In this document: positions 1 to 10,139 of the stretch, piece after piece
How the letters are laid out: every line of letters starts with the position of its first letter
Position numbering within the stretch: position 1 is the first letter of the stretch
Source: Alisma plantago-aquatica
Taxonomy: Eukaryota > Streptophyta > Magnoliopsida > Alismatales > Alismataceae
Length of the DNA: 64,000 nt
Assembly: GCA_963693085.1 (NCBI GenBank)
Contig: OY856409.1
Coordinates: forward strand, 502,480,303-502,544,302
Reading direction: 5' to 3'
Made by a program: the position numbers and the translations under genes
The notes under the pieces: model-generated
What the model saw: the letters and a program-made list of their open reading frames with translations, nothing else
Told to the model about the DNA's origin: nothing
The model's database searches: none

Positions 1-569
1 TTTGTCTGAGCCTTGTTATTTTAATGATGTTGCTAGTGATTGTTGCTTTCCATAATTAAGGTGTTATCTTTTGGCTCAAATACCCCTGCTATTGATCTAT
101 CTTCTATCTTTATTTGTTATCCTTATGAACAAGGTTACAAGGGGGAAACATAGTAGCCGTTGGCTCATTCAGAGTTATCAACTCAAAAGCCTCTATTAAG
201 ACTGTTATGACTTTAAGATGTTGATGTGGATTGCTACATCCTCTCATGAAGCTGCTGTTATAGTCTTGAATAAAATATTTCAATTTTGCTGGTAGGTGTA
301 AGCTTTTCCACGCCATTGATTATGTTTTCCAGGTCTCTTTGAGCTATCTCTACTTTCAGTTACCGAGATGTGCAACTTGTGTTCTCCTCTCCTCTGCATT
401 TCCTACGACGATTGAGAAGCTCGACCACTCCAATTCTCTAAAACAATCTAGGAATTTAAAGCTTGAGTGCGAACGGGTTGAAAGGTGACACTCTAAGAGT
501 TCATTCACTTTTTTTTTGTAAATTTACTGGTCTCTTAAGTGTCAGAGTTCTTCTTAGTCATTTTTCTTA
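1..569. other. unassigned sequence, no gene recognised
   Basis: Both strands were read. A short minus-strand open frame (110-316) shows no motif I recognise. The sequence has the base composition of plant intron or intergenic DNA. It may be upstream or intronic sequence of the exon-like remnant that follows. Confidence 0.5.
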
Positions 570-1003
570 ATGCCATTAATGAAATTGTGCAGTAAACTTG
601 GTCGACCACCAAACAAAAAGATACAGGAACGCAAGCCAATATCACGCCAGAGACCTGTGCCTAGAAATGAAACCATGAATATTACAGGTATCCGTATGGC
701 AGTTCTTGTTCAATGTCTTCCAGGTGTCCAATATTTTGTTGCTAACTTTATTCAGGTGCACATTTTTCAATAGAAAAAAGTGATGACCGTGAGGAGCTAT
801 TGGTTGCTGTAAAATTGGCATTGGCTACACGTATGTACTTCTAAGGAAAAAAATGTTGGCAAAGATCATCTCATCAATTATGTAACTTATCGTTGCAAAT
901 TTTCAAGATATAATGGCCCCAATATTTTCTGGAAGCAATTGGACCCCATATTCCGTTCAGTATCTTCAGAGGGGGCTACTGTTTTGACACATCAGGTATA
1001 ATT
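570..1003 (+). pseudogene. exon-like remnants of an unassigned plant nuclear gene
   Basis: Three short open stretches are separated by plausible plant splice signals. The first (570-686) encodes a basic, proline-rich segment containing GRPPNKKIQ and ends at a GTATCC donor-like site. The second (about 753-833) encodes FSIEKSDDREELLVAVKLA and follows a cag acceptor-like site. The third (about 895-996) encodes FWKQLDPIFRSVSSEGA and ends in CAG/GTATAA. The pieces read as a spliced gene, but frames are interrupted and no complete product remains. The FWK..PIF wording faintly recalls large plant chromatin or cohesin-loader proteins, but I cannot assign a family. Neighbouring NFS1 sequence suggests a graveyard of gene fragments. 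Confidence 0.3.
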
Positions 1004-1462
1004 TGGGATAATTTGGATCTCTCAAATTCTCATTGAGGTATTTTGAGGCCTCTTAATGCTTCTGTCACTCCTTTCCAACAATGTTAATCCTTAATTACAT
1101 TTTTAATGTGCTATAAAGGTCATCATGTATAGGTAGGAGCTTTTCTTAAATGCACTGGGAGAAGAAAGCTTATGGAATAGGTAAGTTATGAGTAGGAGAA
1201 ACTATGTTTGTTTGTTTCTTTTGTGAGCTATATCTCAAAACTTGTATGTTTCTTTGTAGGTATCCATGATGGTTCGCACAAAGTGGATGCTACCATCAAC
1301 TTGATGGTGCTTTAAATCTACAACATACAAAAGTACATAACGTATAGATTATGAGAAGAAATGCCAATATGTTCTGATCCAGGGGATTCACCAACCAAAA
1401 CTAACCATACAAGAACCTCTACATGAGTTGCCAACAGGAAAGGCTGCAACTCTTATGCTCAG
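1004..1462. other. unassigned sequence between two gene remnants
   Basis: No motif is recognised. It could include decayed intron or exon sequence of either flanking remnant. Stops are frequent in all frames. Confidence 0.4.
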
Positions 1463-1633
1463 TCCTATGTGTTGAGAGCTCTGGGAGTTGATGAGGACAT
1501 GGCACATGCCTCTATCATGTTTGGGATTGGAAGATTTACCACTAAAGATGAGATTCATAGGGTTGTTGAACTCACTGTGAATTAGGTGGAGGAACTAAGG
1601 GAGATGATCCCTCTTTATATTGTGCTTTGTAGT
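1463..1633 (+). pseudogene. NFS1: C-terminal fragment of cysteine desulfurase (NFS1/IscS type)
   Basis: Reading from 1463, the frame gives SYVLRALGVDEDMAH, then FGIGRFTTKDEI, VVELTV, an in-frame TAG, and VEELREMIPLYI. These phrases match the conserved C-terminal part of NFS1, the mitochondrial PLP-dependent cysteine desulfurase that supplies sulfur for iron-sulfur clusters. Only about 55 residues are present. The PLP lysine, the active cysteine loop and the N-terminal targeting region are absent. The arginine normally found in the S-I-R-F-G phrase reads as methionine, and a TAG falls where glutamine is expected, consistent with C-to-T decay of CAG. The fragment is therefore dead. It may be a captured gene piece or an exon of a degraded duplicate; no intron boundary is visible inside it. 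Confidence 0.8.
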
Positions 1634-1870
1634 CTGTAGTGGATAGATGTAGTCAGAAGAAGATATTTTATACATGTGTCTTTTTTCCATGCATATTGTA
1701 AAATAGGGGCTAGGTTAATGTCCTCCCCATGTGTACTCATTGTTCAAATATAAATAAAAGTATCATTGATGACATTGTAAGCACAACTCGATCTTGATTA
1801 ACATTCATCTGTTTTCTTATTGAAAACCCCTCTATATTGGCAAGCGACTGACTAGATACATAATGTCTCT
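1634..1870. other. unassigned AT-rich spacer
   Basis: Nothing recognised beyond a polyadenylation-like AATAAA word (about 1753). It could be the former 3' flank of the NFS1 fragment. Confidence 0.4.
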
Positions 1871-2265
1871 CACTATATATGTATGTATAGTACATGGTGT
1901 CTTTCACTACACATTAGCTATAATTACATGTGTAGCAAGTGCTAATTTTTGCTATACATGAACTACAAATACAAATTGTAACCAATGTCATCTCTCCCTA
2001 CATATCATAGGTACAAATTGAATTGTAGTCATACATTTGGCTACAGTGGAAACTACATGTTTATGTGTAAGGAAATTTTTTACCTATAATTAGGGTTACA
2101 TATGAATTTGTAGCCAGAGGAATAACTAACTACAACTTTGAAAAATGTAGCCTAAACAATTAGCTATATGGGTATTAGCTATATATTATAAATGTAAGGA
2201 TAACTGTAGCCAAAGCTTTTAGCTACAATTTTTGGGATTTTCGCTACAATTTTTTTTTGTAGTTA
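1871..2265. mobile_element. short element-like block with GCTACA/TGTAGC subterminal repeats (CACTA-like, tentative)
   Basis: About 400 bp are packed with GCTACA, CTACAA and TGTAGC words in both orientations. A CACTACA word lies at 1905 and a TGTAGTT word at 2259-2265, close to an inverted match. Dense subterminal repeats of this sort are typical of CACTA (En/Spm) transposon ends and their small derivatives. No transposase is present, and I could not find a clean 3-bp target duplication, so the boundaries and class are uncertain. Confidence 0.3.
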
Positions 2266-2299
2266 AAGACCACATTTTTCGTATTGGAAATTGACAAAG

Positions 2300-3215
2300 A
2301 ACACTTTAGTTCTAGAAAACTCTTATCACATTTTAGAGTCTAGATGACCTTGGTGTCTTTACAAGACATTTGGATGTGCCAGTTCAGAAAAATTCTTAAA
2401 CAACTATCTCTAATAACCCACAAGACCCATGAAACTTTGTACCTTAGAAGTACTCTTTGGAGGTTTCAACTTTGTTAGAGCTTCCACTTTAGCTGGATCC
2501 ACAATGATGTGACCAGAAGATATCATGTGGCCTAAGAACATACTTCCTTTGTCTAAAATTCACACTTAGAAAAATTGGCATAAAGTTGATTCTCACGAAG
2601 GGTCTTTTAAACAGTACGCAAGTGCTCCTAGTGTTGGTCCATTGACTTAGAATGAATGAGAGCATCATCAATGAACACAACCATGAATTCATCAAGATAG
2701 GGATAGAAGACTCGATTCATAATGTCCATGATGGAGGAAGTGGCATTAGTCAACCCAAAAGGCACCACTAAGAACTTATAATGCCCATAGGGAGTATAGA
2801 AAGTCATCTTCGGTATATACTCATATTTTACCCACATTTGGTACTATCCACTTTGTAGATCCATCTTAGAGAAAACGGTATTTGACTTCAACTGATCGAA
2901 TAGGTCGGCAATGTGTAGTAGGATAGCGGTTCTTCACTATTACTTGATTCAACATCATATAGTCCATGCACACTCTTAGATAATTGTCTTTCTTCTTCAC
3001 GAACAGAACAAGAGCTCTCTAAAGTGAGACACCGGGGTAGACAAACCCCATATCAAGAAGTTTTTGTAGTTGCTTCTTAAGTTCTAGAAGTTCCACAAGT
3101 GACATATGATAAGTTGGCTTTGAGATAGGGTAGTACTTGGTACAAGATTGATGGTGAACTTGACTTCATGAGAAGGAGGAATACCAGGTATCTCCTCCGG
3201 AAAAAAGATTAGGAA
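2300..3215 (-). pseudogene. gypsy reverse transcriptase remnant
   Basis: The RT sits after the protease linker in minus orientation. Near 3100-3215 are decayed N-terminal RT phrases ending in a LVPGT-like block. At 2628-2837 lie VPFGLTNA and the active-site phrase VVFIDDALIHSK, where FIDD stands for the usual YIDD. Further along (about 2400-2580) come FSKCEF, SSGHIIVDPAKVEAL and QSFMGLVGY, the conserved downstream RT block. Several stops and at least two frameshifts separate these. The palm aspartates are still readable, but no continuous frame exists. The sequence ends in mid-domain near 2300. Confidence 0.85.
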
Positions 3216-3219
3216 AATC

Positions 3220-3855
3220 TCAAACCACTTCAATATATTCTAGCTGAGTTGGTGAGGGGTCAAGGACAATAGATGCCAAGTAATCTCGACATCCATGATA
3301 TATACGCTTTTCATCTTTCATGGCTGAGATGATGAATTGTCTATCTTCACACTTAATGCCCGTTATACAGAGTCGTTCACCACCTAGGTGAATTAAGCTA
3401 ACCATAGGACTGCCTTAAACCTTTTCAACCAATCCATACCTAGAATGATGTCAAAAGTCATCATGTTTAAGGAAACAAACACAGTTGTAAACATTTTCCT
3501 AGATATACATAATCCCAAGGCTGGAGTTTTAAGATACCAAGAGTATATTCTACAAGTGGGGGTTTGAACATCAAGAATGTAGTCCATATATGTAGGTTCT
3601 ATGTCTAACCTCTCACAAGACTAGAATATATAAAGGTATTTGAAGATCTAGAATCAAACAAAGCTTTTATTAGATGTAGATGGAGATGTACCATACCTTC
3701 AATCACTTCATTATCATCACCAACATCTGCATAATCCATAGCACAGACACATCTAGAATGCCCCCCCAGTTTAGGACGTAGACCCTGAGGAATATTATTA
3801 TTATTATTATTGTTTCTTGGAGGAAGATTACGACAAGGTTGATGCTGATTCACAG
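3220..3855 (-). pseudogene. gypsy aspartic protease and protease-RT linker remnant
   Basis: Minus-strand frames give ALFDSRSSNTFIYSSL (about 3610-3675), matching the retroviral-type D-S-G-x-x-x-x-F-I protease signature with G changed to R. Next come FDIILGMDWLKRF (3393-3587) and, in the linker (3220-3405), GERLCITG and DRQFIISAMK, which are typical between protease and RT in plant gypsy elements. The catalytic Asp is present but the following glycine is lost, and frames shift between blocks. The product would cleave the Gag-Pol polyprotein if intact; here it is inactive. Confidence 0.8.
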
Positions 3856-3892
3856 GCTATCAGGAAGGTACATGATGTTGTTGCAGCTGAGG

Positions 3893-3934
3893 GCACTAGG
3901 GTCAGATGTGCCCTGCATGTCTACATTCATGACA
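3893..3934 (-). other. degenerate gag CCHC zinc knuckle
   Basis: The minus strand encodes C-H-E-C, then H and C at C-x2-C-x4-H-x4-C spacing. Two stop codons lie between the histidine and the last cysteine. It sits between gag and protease, as expected for a nucleocapsid knuckle. Confidence 0.7.
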
Positions 3935-4266
3935 AATGACCTACCTTCCATCTCTAGGTGCTCCAGGGTTCCCCATTGGACATTTTCCCAAGGATATTGA
4001 TGAGAGAAAAGCTTGCATATATCCTGACAATTTTCTTGGTTAGAGCCTTTCTCTTATTATTCTACTACAGAGCTTGCAAATTAGGATAAATATCTACTGC
4101 TAGAGATTTATCAACCATTTGTTGGAATGTCATAGGAAGTTGAGGGACTAGTGCATGACCCACATGGAAGTTGAGTAGTTGTAACAACAGGTCAACACTA
4201 CAAGCTTCACTCATCCCACTAGTGTATCACTCAAGTAGTAGGAATCTCTACACATACGTGGGGACA
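3935..4266 (-). pseudogene. C-terminal half of split gypsy gag
   Basis: The minus-strand reading begins at the insertion point with YVPTYV (4251-4268 region). This is the phrase that follows the capsid core in plant gypsy gag proteins. It continues with decayed sequence towards the zinc knuckle. Its N-terminal partner, ending LRQGS, is found at 27655, 23.4 kb away. About a dozen residues between the two pieces are not accounted for. Confidence 0.7.
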
Positions 4267-4976
4267 TATAGGGATCTATAAGACCCATGACCTAGCTTAG
4301 TGCTTGATCTTTCTTACTTTTCATTATAACATGCTTAAAACCTTAATATAATCATATGATGCACCTTAATAGTATTTGACATGTTTATCCTCTCAGTTTA
4401 GTCCAGTTTGCTTGATGTTTGAGGTAGCTATGCTTGTTTTGGACCAAATTGCAATTTACCAATGTTGAGGGTTTATTTTGAACTTGTCACATCTTGGATG
4501 TGTCTCTTGTGTTTTGGCATCATGAGAGAGACAATGATTCTTAGGGGCGCCTTGTGGACCTCATTTAATGAGGTGGTATGATGAGTGTTGAAGTTAGGGT
4601 TTGCATGGTTTGCATGGATGCTTAAGTTGAGGTGGATGTTGATCCTTGAGTGTAGTGCCCAATGTGTTTTTCCTTGTCTTATGCTTTTAGCGACTGATGT
4701 GATTAACCTTGGATCATGTTTGTTGCAATAAAATAGGTTTTGATCTTGTGCTTTTGGTTTTAGCAACCATTTGTCTTGGTTGACATGGTGTAGTGGTCGC
4801 TAACATGGTGGTTTTGCTTAGAACAATGGGTAGTGGACCAAGTGACTGCTTCCTAGCTTTGGTTTTAATGATCTTTCTTTCATGAATATCTTGATCTTGC
4901 ATGTCCAATATTTGGAGGGACAATTGTCTCTAGTGTCTTGACACCTCATCTCCCTCACCTTTCTCCTACCCTTGAG

Positions 4977-4984
4977 TATTTATA
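4977..4984 (+). promoter_or_regulatory. candidate TATA box of the Tekay-like 5' LTR
   Basis: TATTTATA, followed by CCCC, is preserved in the 3' LTR at 13787-13794 although the flanks have diverged. Its position about 0.7 kb into the LTR suits the U3/R boundary. No transcript data support it. Confidence 0.45.
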
Positions 4985-5859
4985 CCCCTCCTTTCACATG
5001 CAATTGACCCCTTTAGATCTCTCTTATTTCTCCCTTCTTGGTTGGAGTTGGTCCTTGTTCTTAGTGGTGCAAGTTTAGGTGATTGGGCTTGAAAAAGGAG
5101 GTCAAACCCTTGCATGTGGTGATCAAGGGTTGGATCATCCCTCTTTTGTTGATCTAGTGATCCTTGTGCTTGGTAAGTGATCTAACTTACTTGATCTCAT
5201 TTTTTTGAAACCCTACCGTCTCTTTCTTCTCCTAGCTAAATCCTTGGGTCTCCAAGGTAGTGCCATCTTGAGGAACTTTTCTCCAACATAGGTCGAAGCC
5301 ATGGTTCTGCCATGGTAGTACCTGAGTGAGAAGAAGATCTCCTCTTTTTCTTTATTTTTCGGCCTAGGGTTTGTACCCTCTTCTCTTTGAGCTTCGTTTG
5401 ACCTAGGTTTTTTTATTCTTCTCTTGAGGTGATCTTGCTTGGATGTGGAGTTGATCCAAGTTGTGTTTCCTTCTCTCTTGGAGCTTTTTATCTAGGGAGT
5501 TTATCTTCACCTCTAGGCGGGTTATATAACTCTCTCCTCTACTATTGTTGCACTCTTCTTATCTTGCATGATAATGATCTATCTCTGAAATGTGATTCTA
5601 AGTTTCTTGATTATTATACCTTGATTGTTGGTTTTATCTCCATGTTTATGGTTTTACTATCATATGGAAGATGGAGGTTTTGACTCTTGTTTGCATGCAT
5701 TCGATGCTTGGTTTTTTTCCCTTATCTTGGTTTCTATGTTGATCCTTGTCATGATCATTTTAGGGTTTTGATGATCATCATATTCATGATGTTTTCACCT
5801 TAATGACCTTTCTGAGTCTTAGAATTTCACATCTTTTTCGGTTGCCATGTTTCTCTTTT

Positions 5860-6355
5860 CCATGTGGTCACTATGACCTTGATGGTGGTGAGCTTAAGTT
5901 TTGGTTGGTCACTATAGCCCTAATCCTAGCTCTTTGTGGTTGCATGTTTTCTAGTGGTCACTACGTTATCATGGTGCTTCCTTGTTTGCATGGCTGTTGT
6001 GTTGACCCATGTTGGTCGAGATGAGTTGCTCTCTCTCTTGTTGGTCGCTATGCTTTGATGCATTAGTGTTCGCTATGTTTTGATGGTTCATGAGGTTTCT
6101 ATGTTTACATGTGTTGTGATCACTAGGCCTTGACCTAGTGGTTATTGCTACATGTGGGTTGGTCTCTATGGTTGGTGCTTGGTGATGATCACTACATGTG
6201 ATGTTGTGTTGCGGTCGCAATGTTTAATGGGTTGTGTCAATCGCCATGTTGTTGAGTTGTGATGGTCACCATGGTGGGTTGACCCTGGTGGTCACAAGGG
6301 CAACCAATGCTAGTGGTCTCTAGAGGTGTTACACCTTACATGGTCGCTACACGTT
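5860..6355 (+). repeat. dispersed GGTCGCTA-type motif array inside the LTR
   Basis: About fifteen degenerate copies of GGTCRCTAYG occur in roughly 500 bp (for example near 5865, 5909, 5956, 6043, 6119, 6162, 6186, 6263, 6341), spaced irregularly at about 20-50 bp. The equivalent part of the 3' LTR (14713-15200) retains the array, often with CG where this copy has CA or TG. Confidence 0.65.
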
Positions 6356-6680
6356 GTTGTTTTCATGCTTGGTTGATCATGATGATGACTTGTGGTCTTA
6401 TGGCTTCCAAGAATGTGGGAGGTGGTGTACATTAGGGTTGGATGTTAATTTTTTTTATAAAAACCCTAATTGGTTAATTATGAGAAACCCTAACCCTAAT
6501 TTTGAGTGCATAATGATTAATGCTTACTTGCTTGAGAGATAGCATATAATGAAGTATTTTATCTCTCCTACTTGTGTATCCCTAATGTTGTAGGTTGAAT
6601 AAACATCATAGCTTGTGATTGCTATGGTATCTCTTATGTAACACAAGATGATGATTATGAGCCTTGATGAGGCATGGTAA

Positions 6681-6721
6681 GATGATGATAATGATGATGA
6701 TGATGATGATGATGATGATGT
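6681..6721 (+). repeat. (ATG)n microsatellite
   Basis: About a dozen GAT/ATG triplets. The 3' LTR has only three or four at the same place (about 15527), so the tract expanded in this copy or contracted in the other. Confidence 0.9.
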
Positions 6722-8294
6722 GACTAGGTCTTGTGACCTTGGCATAGGCTTAGTGCCTAATTTGAAGTGACCTCCCCTAGTTATTAGATGAGGGATTTGA
6801 TATCCCATGGTGATACGATAATGGCAATATTCTTGTGCATGGTAGTGAGATAGTATCATGTGGTGATGTGATCAGTTTCATGCTTAATACATTTTATATC
6901 TTCTAACGTTGCAATATACCCTTATCTTTGTAGAATCTTTTTAGGATTTGTACGTTGTAACTTGATTGATGCACTAAAAGGTGCCCAATTGGAAATAATC
7001 AAGTGACACTATAATCATGTAGAGGCCGTGTGCCATAGATCCATTCCATTGTTAGGACTTGTCAGGTAGTGAAATGAGTATTCCTCTAATGGAAGCTCGT
7101 AGTCATATATTGTTGAGTATATGCATGTTCATAGGGATGGCTATGGCCATATCCTGGTAGGAGAATGGTTAAGGTCATATCTCAAATGATATGAGTCAGT
7201 ATATGTGATATGATTTGAGGATGGTTGAAGTCTTACCTAGACAGGAGGAAAACTACAGTTGTACCTCAGATGATTGGGTTTGTATATCTTATTCACTAGT
7301 TTTGTGACATATATACCAAGGCGGACTAGGTTTTTATGCAGTTGGACCCTATATGTCACTACGATGAACTCATATGAATGAGGATAGAGAAGATCATAGG
7401 AGTCTGACTCTTTTAGATCTTGTATGAAACTAATTTCGACTTAGGAGTAGTCAGTTGGAGTATGAGTGGTATACCTCATCTCCATGGGGCATAAAAGATG
7501 TAATACATCCATATATTATATATTTTTAGGGATAAACATGACTCACATAGGTTGTTGTCCTTGCCTTGGTTCTTACACTACTTAGGTGTTAGTTGTTATA
7601 CATGTTCTTCATATTCCTTCTAAAAGTATATGTTGTTCTATTGATCAGTTGTAGTTGCTTAAATTGTCTAATTTGTGTCATTAGATTTACTTATTCATTT
7701 AGTTGAATATGATCATCTTGTTAATAATTTTACTTTCATGTTCAAGTATAATCTATGTTTACAATAATTTTTGGCGTAGAGTTATATCTCTCGCTGGGAC
7801 GCTGGCTCACCCTGTGGGTTTCCACATCTTTTAGGTGGTTGTGCACGATGTGGTAGAGATCGTGCGATTGAGGAAGAGCAGCAAGGAGATCAGTGAAAAT
7901 AGAATGTTGGATATACTGCTAGTGTGTTTTAGTATATTCCTATCTATCGTCCATGTACTCTTAGGTCTTAGAAGGGTGTTTTGTAGATGTTGTATGTTGA
8001 TACAAAGTTTTTGGCAGTATGCTTTGGTTTTGCATGTATGTCTTGTATATGTGAACATGTTATCTTTTGTAATAGGTTTATAGCAAGATGACCATTGAGC
8101 ATGTAACGTGTGATACCTTTGTGCTATGATATGTAATACATGTGGAATATTTTGAGAACCTTGATGTTTATGTTCCACTTGAGATGACCTTATAAGATCA
8201 AATTTAATTTACCTTTTTATATGATTGTTAGATGATGTTTCCGTGCTTTGTTTTGAGTAATCTTGCTTGGTGTGATCGGTGTGTTACATTTAGT

Positions 8295-8306
8295 TGGTAT
8301 CATAGT
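8295..8306 (+). other. primer binding site of the Tekay-like element
   Basis: TGGTATCATAGT lies six bases after the LTR end. It matches the tRNA-iMet-type PBS (TGGTATCAGAGC) of most plant LTR elements, with two changes. Confidence 0.85.
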
Positions 8307-8392
8307 TGTAGGTCTGCTGAGTCTATATGGACATAGGACTAGGATTGTGTTTGTTCTTACGTTATCTAGTCAATATAGTTGCAGCTTCTGCT

Positions 8393-9640
8393 ATGTCTAC
8401 AGAACACGAAGAACATGCTGAGAGTAGTGTTGTTGCACTAGGAGGTGGTGAAAGGAGAAAGGTAAGAGTAGGTGGAGTTCTTGAAGTGTCTCAGTTTGAC
8501 CCAACAACCATGGCCAATCTCGCCTTTCAGTCCATGTTTGGATAGATAATGGCCACGATTACGCATATGGCGAATAATGAGCATGCACCTCAACCTAGGG
8601 TTGCTATTCCCAATGCAGAATTTCAAAGTTCTGGAAGACTTTGGACATGCTTTGACGTGTTGGAGCGTTGGAGTACATTGGTATGGCTGACCAGGAAGAT
8701 GTAGATATTTTGCTGATGGGGTTGGAGAAGGCCTTTAAGATCCTCAATATTCCTAAGGAGGATAAGGTGAAACATGTGGTGTACCTGCTGAAGGGTAGTG
8801 CTCTCCATTGGTGGACCACTAAGGAAGAGAAGATACCTAGTGTGGTGATCAATTGGGAGGAGTTTCAATGGGAGTTTGTGAGCCGATACTTCCCAAAGAT
8901 GTATCTTGACGAGAAGATCTCATAGTTCGAGAAGCTCTGACAGGTTCTATGATGGTCAATGAGTATGAGGTGAAGTTTATGGAGTTATTGAGGTTTTGTC
9001 CTCACATATATGTGACAGATAAGGAGAGGATATAGAATTTAGAGAAGGGTTTGAGCTCAGATTCGATGACTATAGTGTCAGCTTTGAAGAACAGAGAGAA
9101 GTTTGTGACATTGGTGGAGAATGTGATACAGATAGAGTGGTCAGTGATAAAGAAGCATGAAGCTAATGCTAAGAAGAGACCAGACCAATTTTAGGGGAAA
9201 TATTTTGGAGGCTTCAAGAAGCCTAGGTTTTCATCACCTCAGTTACAACATGTATTTGTTGTTCAATCTCAGTGGTCACTGAGAAAAGGTAGAGGCCATA
9301 GTTTTCTAGCTGACAGGAGCTCACAGTGTGGCATTAGTATTAGCGACAGGGCCATCCAGGCCATAGTAAGATTCAAGGACTTGCCACATGTTTGGGAACA
9401 TAGGGCACATCATATGGTATTGTCATGTGAAGGATGAGGAGGTGACGCAACAGCTGAGATATAGTCAGTAAGGGTCGCAACAACAATAGTTATTTGGTAG
9501 TGGTGGAGGTAGAGGACACGGCCATGCATCACATGCAGGATCTTCTTGGAAGGCTAGTAGAGGATGGGGGTGACAATCGTCAACGGCTTGATTCTACACC
9601 ATGAGTCAGCCAAGGGAGTGGTCAATCCATGGGTCATGAT
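8393..9640 (+). pseudogene. Tekay-like gag remnant
   Basis: The frame probably opens at the ATG at 8393 (MSTEHEEHAESS), following an A-rich leader. The first stretch ends in a TAG at 8543. The capsid core lies at 8668-8925, with KVKHVVYLLKGSALHWWTT and NWEEFQWEFVSRYFP, the hallmark of the retrotransposon gag family. A frame change follows near 8925, and the next part (about 8940-9190) reads VNEYEVKFMELLRFCPH and ENVIQIEW. A damaged zinc knuckle occurs at 9382-9423. At least four stops and two shifts break it. It would form the particle shell if intact. Confidence 0.85.
9382..9423 (+). other. damaged CCHC knuckle of the Tekay-like gag
   Basis: The peptide CHMFGNIGHIIWYC keeps C, H and C at C-x2-x-x4-H-x4-C spacing. 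The second cysteine is phenylalanine (TGT to TTT), so zinc binding would be lost. Confidence 0.7.
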
Positions 9641-9647
9641 AGGTTAG

Positions 9648-9968
9648 ATGGAGTTATGTCATTTTAATTTGTCTTCTTCCTGCTTTGTATCTATTGTGGT
9701 TGACCCAGGTGGGATGCACTCTTTTATCACTAGAGAAGTGATATATATTTGTTCTTTTCCTATTATCCATATATCTGATAGTCTTATCTTAGAAACCCTT
9801 TTGGTTGGTTCCATCAAGTTGCGGGAGGTGTGTCCATCCTGCGTTCTTTCTTTCTCGAGATGCAGCATTCAAGTGGACATTATACCACTTGACATGCACG
9901 AATTAAATGTGATCTGTGAGATGGATACCTTGGAGAAGTACTGGGTGGTCTTGGATTGTAGTTCCTAG
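9648..9968 (+). pseudogene. Tekay-like aspartic protease
   Basis: A 106-residue open stretch contains VVDPGGMHSFIT, matching the D-S-G-x-x-H-S-F-I active-site block but with Ser replaced by Pro. Its second conserved block, LDMHELNVICEMDTLEKY, corresponds to the usual ...DVILGMDWL. Catalytic Asp and Gly are kept, but the S-to-P change next to the Asp would probably abolish activity. The stretch lies between the gag knuckle and RT in the expected order. An in-frame TAG at 9966 ends it. The ATG at 9648 is only the first after the preceding stop; the real element made this as part of a polyprotein. Confidence 0.85.
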
Positions 9969-10139
9969 GTGGTGACGTTCTTTGACGGTGATGTTTGGTG
10001 GGCCTTCCAAGGAGATAGGAAGATTCTTCCGACGTGCTTGGTGTCAGCGATGATGGAAGAGAAGATGATGAGGTAGGGGTGTGAAGATTTCTTGGAATAT
10101 GTGGTGGATACCAAGGTGAGGAGTCCTAGTATCTAGAAG

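Larger units (their letters stand above)
2290..4266 (-). mobile_element. minus-strand Ty3/gypsy element, left fragment (gag end, protease, RT)
   Basis: Read right to left, this stretch carries the end of gag, a CCHC knuckle, an aspartic protease and most of a reverse transcriptase, then stops abruptly near 2290 with no RNase H, integrase or 3' LTR. The order fits Ty3/gypsy. Its right edge at about 4266 is the insertion point of the plus-strand Tekay-like element. The missing upstream gag resumes at 27655. The coding sequence is riddled with stops and frameshifts, so this is an old copy. Confidence 0.85.
4267..8288 (+). repeat. 5' LTR of the Tekay-like element
   Basis: About 4.02 kb match the copy starting at 13074. 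Shared blocks include the TATAAGACCC start, the GTTTTGGACCAA region, the TATTTATACCCC block, the AAACCCTAACCCTAA telomere-like word (6485-6499; 15330-15344) and the end block GTTTTGAGTAATC. It ends GTGTTACA, just before the PBS. The start is eroded: the 3' copy begins TGTTAGGGG, but here only TATAGGG can be aligned. All open frames inside (for example at 5429-5683, 5803-6024, 7835-8083) are accidental. Confidence 0.88.

Noticed and set aside
110..316. Minus-strand 68-residue frame as a gag fragment
   Set aside because: A loose resemblance to gag wording was considered, but no conserved phrase could be aligned.
5429..6024. Open frames on the plus strand inside the Tekay-like 5' LTR
   Set aside because: They are hydrophobic by composition (T- and G-rich strand) and not conserved as frames in the 3' LTR copy (14509-14820 differs). 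They fall in LTR regulatory sequence.
6462..6502. Interstitial telomere
   Set aside because: Only two to three CCCTAA-type words are present, and both LTR copies have them at the same place; this is LTR sequence, not a telomere array.
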